A stretch of DNA of 64,000 nt from NCBI GenBank assembly GCA_039519185.1, contig CM076851.1:49458751-49522750 (forward strand). Reading direction: 5' to 3'. The DNA is from Astragalus membranaceus (Eukaryota > Streptophyta > Magnoliopsida > Fabales > Fabaceae). Position numbers and translations under genes: made by a program. The notes below the pieces were generated by a model. The model saw nothing but the letters and a program-made list of their open reading frames with translations. It did not search any database and was not told where the DNA came from. This document shows, piece by piece, positions 23,990 through 34,128 of the stretch. Positions within the stretch are counted from its first letter, which is position 1; every line of letters begins with the position of its first letter.

Positions 23990-24883
23990 CAGTGGTGGAT
24001 CCAAGACCCTGTGCTAAGGGAGTGCAAAATTTTTCAAACACACACATCGCTAAAAATATAAAAAAAAATAAGAGTTTAACATGTTTACAACTTGCGTTGC
24101 ACTAGACCAACATAAACTAGATAGCACTAACAAGTTCTTAAATACAAATTAAATAGCACTAAAAGAATCAAAATATTCACAAAATACAAAACAAATTCAA
24201 ATTAAATAGACTAACATAATCAAAATAAATTTAAGAATGGGAAACAACTTACTCTAAGAGTAACTCTTGTAAGGGTTACTTCACCTAATATCTCATTGTA
24301 GACATTAAATTTTACTGATCCAACCGTCAAATTAATAGTTCTAATTGATTAGATCAAATTAACAAATTTTCATAAAATTTTAAAAATATTTGATATAATT
24401 GATCAAGTAAGTTTAATTGAACGTATATTATACTTTTTAAAATACAAGTAGAATATGGACTATAAGATTCAATAGCAACATATATTCAATTTCTATAATT
24501 TTTGGTATGCATGGTCATAACAATAACACTCACTCTAAATTAAATAGTACTAACACAATACAAATTAATTAAATAGCACTAACACAAATTACCAATTAAA
24601 TAGTATTAACAAAATCAAAATCAGCATAATAAGAACAAGAATGGATTCAAGGAGAGAGAAAAACTCTTTTAAAATAAAATATGTGAGAGTGTGAGTGATT
24701 CTGTGAGTATGACGCATTAGAGTGGTGTAAAACTAACAACTTTGGTGGAAAACTAGAGACTTGAGTGCAAAAGATATTTTTCAAGTTATATACAAAAACA
24801 TTTTTTCCTATAGTATCAGTGCTAATTTTATTTTTTCAGGAAATTCACTTGAATCCCCTGAAATACAAGTAGATCCGCCACTG
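23990..24883. mobile_element. non-autonomous hAT element, 894 bp
   Basis: The left end starts CAGTGGTGGATCCAAG and the right end in reverse starts CAGTGGCGGATCTACTTG. The 8-bp flanks TCCCCTAT (23982-23989) and TCCCCCCA (24884-24891) agree at the first five bases, a decayed duplication. The interior has no transposase; it carries repeats of a phrase like AAATTAAATAG plus a variable base. Confidence 0.72.
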
Positions 24884-25199
24884 TCCCCCCATGCACAACT
24901 ATAGAGACTAATCCATTAAAATACTTAGATCCTTTTAAAGAGGTGTCATCTCCCAACATATATTTTTCTATATGCACTAGCTAAGGATCGAACACCAAAC
25001 CCTTAACCAGATGGTAGTATACATCATCACCTAGTACACCTCAAACTTTGAGAAAAGTTGAAAATCAAATCATCAATACGATTCACCTACCCACATCCAC
25101 AAATCATCAATGTGATTCATCAATGAAAATCAAATCATCAATGTGATTCACCTACCCCACCCACATCCACAAATCATCAATGTGATTCATCAATGTCAT

Positions 25200-25500
25200 T
25201 CCCTAGTTTAGTTTATTCACTAACTAGTGTAGTTATTTTAAACTAACTAGAGTTTGTTGATTTCAGTTTTATCTATATAAACAACACCCATACATTTTGC
25301 TATTGTACAACTACTCATCTCTCTTCCTTTCTCCCTTCATTTTCTCAACCTCATAGAGCTCTCTCTACCGTTATTGTCATTCCCTAGCTCCACCTAGAAC
25401 TTCTAGCTAGTAGTACAATACTAACATAAACCACTAACAAATACTCCCTCACTACACAAACAACTAACAGCAACAGATTAATTCCAAAGGAAAAGGGTAC
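25200..25500 (+). promoter_or_regulatory. TATA-like box and leader shared with the kinase locus at 52.7 kb
   Basis: CTATATAAA lies at 25273-25281, followed by a pyrimidine-rich leader (CTCTCTTCCTTTCTCCC) and the passage CCCTAGCTCCACCTAGA, then CACTAACAAATACTCCCTCA. The same leader occurs at about 52760-52840 upstream of a kinase fragment. This looks like the 5' region of a receptor-like cytoplasmic kinase gene or paralog now separated from its coding exons. Promoter function is inferred from the TATA box and leader only. Confidence 0.4.
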
Positions 25501-25867
25501 TTGAAGGGTGAGTTGCTTTTTTTTTTTTTCATTTTCAAAATAGATTTTTAGCTTTTTTAAAGTATTCTTAAATTCTAGCCTCTATCAAATAGTTTCTACT
25601 ATTTCATTTCAACTATTTGAACCATTTTCCAACACTAATATGTGAAGAGCAACTTATAGTAGTCGAAACTGTACCCCATAACCATCTTCCTAACACCAAA
25701 TTCGAGTCCAGGGAATAGAATAACCAATCAATGGAATAGTATTTTATTTTAAAAGATTATTTTTTTCCTTTTTTTGTTACAAAGATCTTTTCATTTTTCT
25801 TACACGTGTATTTGATTTCATGTTACATTATCATAATCTTTTTAAGTAATTTTGGGATATCTTGCAG

Positions 25868-25973
25868 GCACATTATCTTTCATACGAGAAAACACAAATT
25901 AACGAGTTTCATGCTTGGAACTCCAAAGATAGAGGCAGAGGAATGGGTGGAATCGGTAAAATTACAATATGGA
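25868..25973 (+). pseudogene. exon-like segment of unknown origin
   Basis: Bounded by TTGCAG on the left and GTATGT on the right. One frame is open throughout (contains KIEAEEWVESVKLQYGG in one reading) but I recognise no family in any frame. The last ~35 nt and the intron that follows are present again, inverted, at 27.5 kb. Confidence 0.3.
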
Positions 25974-26351
25974 GGTATGTTAACACAATATAAATATGTA
26001 TTTTTATTGTGATATTATCCTTTATTTTATATGTAAAAAAAATCCTTATTTTATACCAGCTAGTTTACCTTTGTAGGATAAGTTCAGAAAAATTAAAATA
26101 GGACTTAAACAAGCTCTACTTTTTCCAAGAAATTAAATTTGTTTTCTCCACCATTATGAAACAATAGTACCACCACCTACGTACTGCACCTAAAACTTTT
26201 ACTACCAAATGGTATCTCACCTAAAAAGTCTCCATAGAATTACAATGATATAAAGACACATTGCTAACTATCTAGGGGACCAGCAGTTTAGGTGAGCTAC
26301 CTAACTATGTATTAGTGATATGTATATCTTAATTTGTAAACTGGTTTTTAA
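25939..26351. repeat. left arm of a ~410-bp inverted repeat
   Basis: Matches the reverse complement of 27123-27546 at roughly 90 percent by eye, including the exon end, the GTATGT donor and the passage CAGTTTAGGTGAGCTACCTA. The arms enclose the pectinesterase exons. Confidence 0.88.
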
Positions 26352-26396
26352 TCGAATTTCTAAGTACATATTTGACTCATTCTATATTTGCAACAG

Positions 26397-27118
26397 AATA
26401 CATACAATGATCCCAGAAACAACAACACTATGAAACAGGCTGGAGCTGCACTGGTAACGGGTGACAAGACTTTTTTCAGTAATGTTGGCGTTTTTAGCCT
26501 TCAGAACACATTGTGGGACTCTAAAGGAAGGCATTACTATAAGAACTGCATTATAGAAGGTGGTGTTGATTTCGTATTTGGTGCTGGCCAGTCAATACAC
26601 GAGGTAAATACCACCCTTCTTCTAGAGTTTATTTTTTCTTATAACAAATGACCAGTTATTTACATCACACCAAATTTATGATTTATTTACTTATTATTTA
26701 CGTTTGCAGGAGTGTTTGCTATCTGTCATCTCTAATGGTTACATCACAGCACAGGGAAGGGAAAATCCAGAAGATTCAAATGGATTTTTCTTCAAAAATT
26801 GCAATATCTCTGGAAGTGGTCATACTTACTGGGGAAGGGCATGGAGGCCTTATGCTAGAGTTGTTTTTTACAACACTAGTATGGCGGACATTATCACACC
26901 TATCGGTTGGGACGCATAGAATTCCAAAGGGTTCGAGTAAGATACCTGTTTTAAAACCTTGTTCATTATTGTTTTGTTGCCCTATTTTATTTAATTTTTC
27001 TGTTCGAGATTTGTGAATTAATCAATATCAACAATTTTACAGGGAACGCCTAACATTTGCCGAGTATGCCTGTTATGGGCCAGGTTCCAGCACTTCCAAG
27101 AGAGCAAGTTGGGTCAAC
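26397..27118 (+). pseudogene. pectinesterase (pectin methylesterase) fragment, three exons
   Basis: Plant pectinesterases de-esterify cell-wall homogalacturonan. Exons 26397-26603, 26710-26936 and 27043 to about 27118 join in one frame with GT-AG introns. Family signatures are QNTYND at the start, GRHYYKNCIIEGGVDFVFGA (with the catalytic Asp of the VDFVFG motif), GYITAQGRENPEDSNGF (normally with the second catalytic Asp region), and YWGRAWRPYARVVFYNT (substrate-binding Arg/Trp). The GWxxW box reads GWDA then TAG, one base from the expected Trp codon, then NSKG. The third exon ends in GPGSSTSKRASW and is cut by the inverted repeat. Signal peptide, pro-region and the first part of the catalytic domain are absent. 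It is about 165 codons against roughly 320-350 for the mature family, so it is non-functional. Confidence 0.9.
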
Positions 27119-27122
27119 ATTT

Positions 27123-27546
27123 GTAAAAACCAATTTACAAATTAAGATATACATATCACTAATACATAGTTAGGTAGCTCACCTAAACTGCTGGTCCCCT
27201 GGATATGTGTCTTTATATCATTGTAATTCTATGGAGACTTTTTAGGTGAGATACCATTTGGTAGTAAAAGTTCTAGGTGCAATAGGTAGGTGGTGGTATT
27301 ATTGTTTCATAATGGTGGAGAAAACAAATTTAATTGCTTGGAAAAAGTAGAGCTTATTTAAGTTCTATTTGAAATTTTTCTGAACTTACCTACAAAGGTA
27401 AACTTGCTGGTATAAAATAAGGATTATTTTTTTACATATAAAATAAAAGATTATATCACAATAAAAATACATATAAATACATATTTATATTATGTTAACA
27501 TACCTCTATATTGTAATTTGACTGATTCCACCCATTCCTCATAGAG
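27123..27546. repeat. right arm of the ~410-bp inverted repeat
   Basis: Reverse-complement copy of 25939-26351 with scattered substitutions and small indels. Its junction truncates pectinesterase exon 3. Confidence 0.88.
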
Positions 27547-27680
27547 CATGATATAGTGAATAGTAATAATAATAATAGCATAAAATATTATTGATTAATT
27601 GGCTTGGAAATAGAACCATCGAACATGCCATCCATTAATTGTAACTCCCAAATGAATTCTTCATTAAGGAAAGAGTTAGC

Positions 27681-27699
27681 GCTTATCAAAAAAAAAAAA
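27681..27699 (+). mobile_element. 19-bp retroposed insert with 13-bp TSD
   Basis: GGAAAGAGTTAGC flanks it on both sides (27668-27680 and 27700-27712). The insert is GCTTATC plus 12 A, the very last bases of a LINE or SINE transcript with its poly-A tail. Confidence 0.7.
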
Positions 27700-27719
27700 G
27701 GAAAGAGTTAGCTATAGGC

Positions 27720-28086
27720 TCCGTTTGATTAGGAAACATGTAAGAAATGAACGGTACTGGACAACATGTTGCGAGTACACTGTTTGATGAACACTGGACA
27801 ACACAAGTAAAAAATGTAAAATTTACTATAATTGTCTTTATGCGGTTTATAATGATTTTATATAACATATATTATAATATAATTAGAAAATTATAGTGAA
27901 TTTGGGGTGTTGTCATGTGCTGTGAGACAAAAAGTTGTACAGTGCTTTTGTGATGGACAGGAATTTGGGGTGTTGTCCAATCCGTTGCCCTCACTGTTGT
28001 CCAGTACCATGAACAGTTTTTCAAATCAAACAGGGTACTACTGGAGTTGTTCGGTCTCCTACATTTTAGCAAATCAAACACACTCA
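27720..28086. mobile_element. possible MITE with weak TIRs
   Basis: The left side CTCCGTTTGATTAGGAAAC and the reverse of the right side (GTTTGATTTGCTAAAATG) are similar over about 20 bases. Internal phrases GGACAACA and GAATTTGGGGTGTTGTC repeat. No clear duplication of the target, so the call is tentative. Confidence 0.35.
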
Positions 28087-28193
28087 TATAGTGACAATTA
28101 TTTTCTTGACGGTAATAGTGATAAATATGGGGCAGTACGTTTTGTCTCGTTCATAAGGATATATCACTAATGGTCATGCATGAAGCCATAGCA

Positions 28194-28198
28194 TAGCA
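28194..28198. repeat. Copia target-site duplication, left copy
   Basis: TAGCA here and at 35504-35508 bracket the Copia element, the 5-bp duplication expected of LTR-element integration. Confidence 0.9.
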
Positions 28199-29573
28199 TT
28201 TTAGATTTATTAACCCTTTAATGTTTTTTTTTTTCTTTTCAGGTGGCAAGAAGAGATGAGGGTGGTGCAGTTTGTAGAGTCCAACTCTAATAACTGGCCC
28301 AGCCCAGTGATTTTCAGTCAAACAAATCTGTTTGGTGGGTCTTGCGCGCCCGGACCCGGTTGAGATGGGTATGTACGCGGGTTGTCTCTGACCCGACGTA
28401 TATATGTTTGTTTCTTACTCTCTGTTCTTCAGAAAATCAAGAATCACTGTTTCCTTTCTTGATTCTTCGCTCTTCTTCTTCTCTGCTCTCTCTCTCTCTG
28501 GAACCCTTGACACTGTGTAGCTCTTATCACCACCGTGTGATGATTGAAGCAGCACAGCTCTCTGGTTTGATGCTGATGATGATCTAGCAACGATGATGAT
28601 GTAAACCTCTGAGTTTTACACTGAGATTGCACGATCTGAGGCTACGGTGACTCTTCTCACTTTGCGATAAACTGAAAAAAACCCTAAGTTTTCCAGAAAC
28701 GCTTGATCTGTTTGATCAAGCTCTTGATCCACCTTCCTTAAGGTAGATTTGCTTCTTCTCTCACACTTTCTTTGATTTTCTCTTTGATTTCTGAACTGAG
28801 AACGAAACCCTAATTTCTCTGTTTTGCTTTTTCAGGTACAGGTTGCACAGTTAGGGTTCCAAACACCTCAATCAGGTATAAATCACAACTCTTCTTATGA
28901 TTTACCTTGATCTCTTGGTTTGTTTCGCAAAACCCTAATGTTCTTGTAACTGTTATTCTGCAAAACTTCTTCTGCTGTGTTCTTGGAGTGAAAACACCCC
29001 TCTGTATTCACCAGAAACCTCTCTTGGGCTTCTCAGAACAGGTACAGCCCTTTTATTCCCTTTCCCTTTGATCTTTTCCTTGTTCAGTCACTGAACACTG
29101 CCCTAATCTGTTCTTTCTGTTTATGCAAGGTACAATCTCTCACTGCAACTCACATACACTCAGAAACATAGAGGAAGAGAAACATACAAAGGAAGCAGAA
29201 GAGAATAGAATAGAACTGTAAAAACTTTATTGATTGTGTATGAATTACAACTGTACAAAAAAATGTAAGATCCAGTATTCTATATATACACATTGTAGGC
29301 ACTAGAATGTGGACATGTTAGTTAGAAAACTGTTAGGTAGAGCTAACGGTTTCTAACTAAATAAACCACTAGGATAGGGTCACAACAAACTTGTAACAAA
29401 CTTCAACTAATCTGTTTTATTTGAAAAACTGTTTATTATTTTTTCTGTTGTAAATCAGTTGAAGTAGTTAGCCTGTTTTGACTGCTGGTGTTAACTGCCT
29501 TCTGCTTCTGTTTTATAAGGCAGTTAGCAAAATCCTAGGTTGTTGATTTGTTTGGATTACACCAAACTCAACA
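28199..29573 (-). repeat. Copia 3' LTR
   Basis: Starts TGTTGAGTTTGG on the minus strand and ends in AATCTAAAA, so it has TG at one end but not the usual CA at the other. It includes AAACCCTAA-type passages and a run of pyrimidines. A short open frame within it (28342-28587) is not a gene. Confidence 0.95.
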
Positions 29574-29587
29574 TCCTCCCTTAAGCC
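29574..29587 (-). other. Copia polypurine tract
   Basis: On the minus strand GGCTTAAGGGAGGA lies immediately before the 3' LTR; it would prime plus-strand DNA synthesis. Confidence 0.85.
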
Positions 29588-29739
29588 AAACTAATACAAC
29601 ATAGGTGAGTACAAGAACAAAAACCATTACAAGACCTAAACTAGGAGAGAGACCTAAACAGGACAGGCCCCTGTGAAATAGCCTTAGAACCAAAACACTC
29701 AGAACATGCCTCTGAGCCTAACATTTTAAAACATTGCCT

Positions 29740-32700
29740 TTAAAGTTTAAAAGCAATTATTCCTAGATCTCTCCTAAGTTTAGAAAACTGCTCACCTTTA
29801 AGTGGCTTAGTAAATATGTCAGCCAATTGCTCCTTAGTAGGGCAATAGTCTAGGCTTAGCTTTCCATTAGATACTTGAGTCCTTAGGTAGTGAAACCTGG
29901 TCTCTATGTGCTTTGTGCGCCCATGACCAATAGGATTTTTAGCCAAATTTAGGGCAGACTTGTTGTCCACCAGTAGCTTAGGAACTTGAGTTAGTGTAAC
30001 CCCAAGCTCACCAAGTAAGGTTTCCAACCAAGCACATTGAGTGGCAGCACTACATGCTGCCACATACTCAGCCTCACATGTAGACAAAGCAACAATGCTT
30101 TGCTTTTTGGAACTCCAACATATTGGGGCCCCTTGAAACTTGAAAAGATAGCCAGAAGTGCTTCTTCTGTCTAGCTGGTCACCACACCAGTCAGAATCAG
30201 AATATCCAATAAGCTCATATCCTTTAGAACCTTTCTTAGGAAAAAACACTCCAAAACTTATAGTGCCTTGTATATACCTCAGTATACGTTTAGCTGCATT
30301 TAGATGAATTTGAAGGGGTTCATTCATGAACCTGCTTACCATACCAGTGGCATAGAGAATATCAGGCCTTGTATGGCACAGATATCTCAAAGAACCAATA
30401 ATCTGTCTATATAGAGTAGGATCCACCTTGTTTCCCTTTTCACCTTCCTTTTTTGCTAGGATTCCTTCAGCTGGATTGAGTGCAGTGTTGCATTCATCCA
30501 TGTTGAATCTGGTCAGAATCCCCTTAGCATATTTTTTCTGATGTAGAACAATTCCCTCAGGTTTCCATAGGAATTCTAGGCCCAAAAAATAAGTCAGCTG
30601 CCCCAAGTTAGTCATTTCAAATTCTGCCTCCATAGCTAACTTGAACTTCTCAATCTCTGCAGCTTTATTACCTGTTACCAATAGGTCATCAACATACAAA
30701 CAAATTAGTAACATATCTGAATTTAGGGTACCTTTGACATAAACACCAAACTCAGTGGTGCATTTTTTGAAACCATTGTTTACAAAAAATGTGTCAATCC
30801 GTTTATTCCAGGCCCTAGGGGCCTGTTTTAAACCATATAGAGCTTTGTGGAGTTTACACACCAAGTCCTCCTTGCCCTTTATTTCAAAACCAGGGGGTTG
30901 AGAAATAAACACAAGTTCTTCTAGAGGACCATTCAGAAATGCTGATTTGACATCTAAATGATGCAAATCCCATCCCCTACTGCAAGCCAAGGCTGTAACC
31001 ATCCTAATGGTCTCATGCCTGGCCACAGGTGAGAAAACCTCCTCAAAGTCTATACCAGCCTTTTGTTGGAACCCCCTGGCAACAAGTCTAGCCTTATGCT
31101 TGACAATGTTGCCATTTGGATCCAATTTAAGCTTAAAAACCCATTTTACAGAGATTGCCTTTTTATCCTTAGGTAAGACACACAGTGTCCAAGTTTCATT
31201 CTTGTTTATAGAATTTAACTCTTCCACCATTGCCTTTTTCCAATTAGGATCCTTTAGAGCCTCTCTAAAGTCTACTGGCTCTACATCAACTAGCATAGCC
31301 TGGTGGATAAGGTTACCAGTCTCATCCACCTCATCATCATTAAACATTTCATAGTCTGCTAAGTTTCTAGGAGGCTGCCTTTGCCTATGACCCCTAGGAA
31401 TTTCTTCCACATTAGGTACAGTAGGTTCTGCATCACTCCCAGAACTGTCATCCTCCCTTACTGGAGAATTTGGAACTGTCTCATTGTCCATAGGCTCATC
31501 TTCCTCAGAAACATCACCCATAGGTGTAGTTTCTGTAGGAATTTCATCATTTACAACACAGTTTTCTGTTGAACCACTCTGTTCAACAGAGTTCCAGCAC
31601 CACTGTCTGTCTTCTAGAATTACCACATCTCTAGAAATTTCAATTTTGTTGTTAGAGGGATTAAGCAACCTGTAAGCCCCAGTAGGATGGTACCCTACCA
31701 AGATTAGAGGTTTGCCCTTGTCCTCCAACTTAGTCCTTTTGCCATCAGGTACATGGCCATACACAATTGAACCAAATACCCTTAGGTGAGAAACATTTGG
31801 AGTATCACCACTCCAAACATACTCAGGAACTTTACCACTTAGGCCTTTAGTAGGACACCTGTTTAGTATGTAAACAGAGGTAGTCACTGCCTCTGCCCAC
31901 AACCAATTAGGTAGCCCCTTAGCCTTAATCATACTCCTGGCCATGTCCAGGATTGTTCTATTCCTCCTCTCAGCCATACCATTATGCTGAGGGGTATACG
32001 GTGATGTCACCTCATGCACAACACCATGAGCAGTGCAGTACTCCTCAAATTCCTTTGAGGTGTACTCACCCCCACCATCAGTTCTCAGTATCTTTACCTT
32101 TCTGCCACATTGTGTTTCAGCCATTGTCTTAAACTTTTTAAACACACTAAAGGCTTCTCCTTTAGTTTTCAGTAAGTATAACCATATCTTCCTGGAAAAC
32201 TCATCCACCACAGTCATGAAATACTTATTGCCCCCCATAGAGAGTGTTTCAAAAGGTCCACATAGGTCAGAATAAACAACATGCAGTAGGTCTTTAGAAT
32301 TATATCTCATCTCAGTTTTAAAACTTTTCCTAGGCTGTTTACCCCTTAAACAACTAGTACATGCTTCTTTACTGAGACTTAGCTTAGGTAGACCAGTTAC
32401 TAACCCTTTAGTACTTAGGTCACTTAGGCTTTTAGTGTTTAGGTGCCCATACCTCCTGTGCCACAGTATGCCTTCAGCATCAGCAGTGGCACTGAGACAC
32501 TCAGTCTCAGTTACACTTATGCTGGTTTTGAAGGTTCTGTTGGAAGCAAGGGGTGTGGTCAGAATCAGCTTCTCATTAGCATCAAACAATTTTAATTTTA
32601 AACCTTTCATTAAAACTGAAAAACCTTTTTCAACAAGTTGTCCTAAGCTAATGAGATTGCAGCTGATTCCTGGCACATAAAACACATTTTTTATAGTAAA

Positions 32701-33978
32701 AACTTGACCATTTTCCTTAGTGAATTGAATGTCCCCTACCCCTTCAGATACTATTGATTGGTTAGAGGCACATCTTATAGTAGTCCTTTTACTTGAATCA
32801 AAGTTAACTAACCACCCTTTATTACCTGTCATGTGATTAGAACAACCAGAATCTAAGTACCAGGTTTCAGTGATGGTTTTTCCATCACTAGTAGTAACTA
32901 CAAGCACAACACAGTCTTCACTAAGTTTTAGATCAATTTTAGTCATGACAGAGTCTTCCTTAGGCTCTATCTCAGTAGCTTTATTAGTGACAGAATCACT
33001 ACTTGACTCTGTTTCTTCAGAGAACATAGAAAACACAACATGTTCATTATCTGAATCTGAATCTTGTTTTGCTATGTTAGCTTCATTCTCATTAGATTTA
33101 GACTTAGGTTTAGTTGGACATTCATTAGCATAATGGCCATATTTGTCACATCTATAGCATTGTACATTAGATTTGTCCTTTTTCTTAGAGTTGTCACTAG
33201 ACTTAGAGTTCTCAGCCTTTCCCACAAAATTCCCAGATTTAGGTTTAGACCCCTTACCTTTACCTTGCTGGTTGTTTTTGTTAGAATTGCCCTTACCTCC
33301 TTTCTTCTTGGACTTCCCTTTGATGAAGAAGGCTGTGTCATCATCACTGTCATTATTCATCAAGTTCAATCTGATTTCCTTAGCCTCCAATCTACTTTGA
33401 AGCTGTTCCACCTTTAGATCTTCTATAGCTATGGTGTCTTCTAGACTGTTAACACAGACATAAAACCGTTTAGTTAGAGATCTTAGGATTTTTCTACAGA
33501 TTTCTTCATCTGTAAGGATATATCCATTTAGATTCATAGCATTAGTAATCTTTTTCACACGGCCACAATATGAGACAATGTCCTCATCACTCTTCATCTT
33601 AAGAGCTTCATATTGGGCTCTAAGGGCTTGCAATTTTTCCTTTTTTGCCTCAGTTGCCCCATTATAGTAGGCATCCAGAGTGTCCCAAGCACCCTTGGCA
33701 CTCTCTATTCCCCTAATTCTATCAAAATTACTGTCATCTAGTCCTATATGGATTAGATGTAATGCTTTCCAATCTTTCTGGATTTCTTCTTCATGCTTTG
33801 CAGTCTCCTCTGCAGTAGCAGGTCCTATCACTGGTGTCACACCAGTCCTGACAATTCCCAGCACACCCTGGCAGCCAAAAACTGCTTTCATCTGGTGGCA
33901 CCATCTGTCCCAATTCTTCCCATTGAGAATAGGAATCTGAGCCCCAAAGCTAGGATGTGTTTGCATGTCTTTAGACAT
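29740..33978 (-). CDS. Copia gag-pol polyprotein, ~1412 aa
   Basis: One uninterrupted frame. I start it at the ATG giving MSKDMQTHPSFG (33978); the frame is open 33 codons further up to 34077, but that extension is hydrophobic and unlike gag. Order: gag with a UBN2-type region, then a CCHC zinc knuckle CYRCDKYGHYANEC near residue 275; aspartic protease with WYLDSGCSNHMTG (about 375); a pre-integrase HRRYGHLN segment; integrase core with HVVYSDLCGPF, KILRTDGGGEYTSKEF and SPYTPQHNGMAERRNRT (D, D, E); reverse transcriptase with FKLKLDPNG, HHLDVKSAFLNG and CLYVDDLLVTG; RNase H with YSDSDWCGDQLDRRSTSGY and STCEAEYVAACSA. All catalytic residues are in place and I see no stop or frameshift. A single fused frame is normal for the superfamily. 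Confidence 0.95.
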   Translation of the reverse strand: MSKDMQTHPSFGAQIPILNGKNWDRWCHQMKAVFGCQGVLGIVRTGVTPVIGPATAEETAKHEEEIQKDWKALHLIHIGLDDSNFDRIRGIESAKGAWDTLDAYYNGATEAKKEKLQALRAQYEALKMKSDEDIVSYCGRVKKITNAMNLNGYILTDEEICRKILRSLTKRFYVCVNSLEDTIAIEDLKVEQLQSRLEAKEIRLNLMNNDSDDDTAFFIKGKSKKKGGKGNSNKNNQQGKGKGSKPKSGNFVGKAENSKSSDNSKKKDKSNVQCYRCDKYGHYANECPTKPKSKSNENEANIAKQDSDSDNEHVVFSMFSEETESSSDSVTNKATEIEPKEDSVMTKIDLKLSEDCVVLVVTTSDGKTITETWYLDSGCSNHMTGNKGWLVNFDSSKRTTIRCASNQSIVSEGVGDIQFTKENGQVFTIKNVFYVPGISCNLISLGQLVEKGFSVLMKGLKLKLFDANEKLILTTPLASNRTFKTSISVTETECLSATADAEGILWHRRYGHLNTKSLSDLSTKGLVTGLPKLSLSKEACTSCLRGKQPRKSFKTEMRYNSKDLLHVVYSDLCGPFETLSMGGNKYFMTVVDEFSRKIWLYLLKTKGEAFSVFKKFKTMAETQCGRKVKILRTDGGGEYTSKEFEEYCTAHGVVHEVTSPYTPQHNGMAERRNRTILDMARSMIKAKGLPNWLWAEAVTTSVYILNRCPTKGLSGKVPEYVWSGDTPNVSHLRVFGSIVYGHVPDGKRTKLEDKGKPLILVGYHPTGAYRLLNPSNNKIEISRDVVILEDRQWCWNSVEQSGSTENCVVNDEIPTETTPMGDVSEEDEPMDNETVPNSPVREDDSSGSDAEPTVPNVEEIPRGHRQRQPPRNLADYEMFNDDEVDETGNLIHQAMLVDVEPVDFREALKDPNWKKAMVEELNSINKNETWTLCVLPKDKKAISVKWVFKLKLDPNGNIVKHKARLVARGFQQKAGIDFEEVFSPVARHETIRMVTALACSRGWDLHHLDVKSAFLNGPLEELVFISQPPGFEIKGKEDLVCKLHKALYGLKQAPRAWNKRIDTFFVNNGFKKCTTEFGVYVKGTLNSDMLLICLYVDDLLVTGNKAAEIEKFKLAMEAEFEMTNLGQLTYFLGLEFLWKPEGIVLHQKKYAKGILTRFNMDECNTALNPAEGILAKKEGEKGNKVDPTLYRQIIGSLRYLCHTRPDILYATGMVSRFMNEPLQIHLNAAKRILRYIQGTISFGVFFPKKGSKGYELIGYSDSDWCGDQLDRRSTSGYLFKFQGAPICWSSKKQSIVALSTCEAEYVAACSAATQCAWLETLLGELGVTLTQVPKLLVDNKSALNLAKNPIGHGRTKHIETRFHYLRTQVSNGKLSLDYCPTKEQLADIFTKPLKGEQFSKLRRDLGIIAFKL

Positions 33979-34116
33979 TTTCTTTATCCTGTTAATCACA
34001 AATCTCAACACACAGTTAGTAGCACAGCACACACAGTTACTGTGTGTGTGTAAAAACAAAACTTTAAAGAAAGTCAACAGAAATTAAAGAAAGACAGGCC
34101 CTTGATTGAATCTAGC

Positions 34117-34128
34117 TCAATGATACCA
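34117..34128 (-). other. Copia primer-binding site
   Basis: On the minus strand TGGTATCATTGA follows the 5' LTR directly. TGGTATCA matches the 3' end complement of initiator methionine tRNA used by plant Copia elements; later bases diverge from the common GAGC. Confidence 0.75.

Noticed and set aside
28342..28587. 81-codon frame in the Copia LTR, present in both LTRs
   Set aside because: LTR leader sequence; identical only because the LTRs are.
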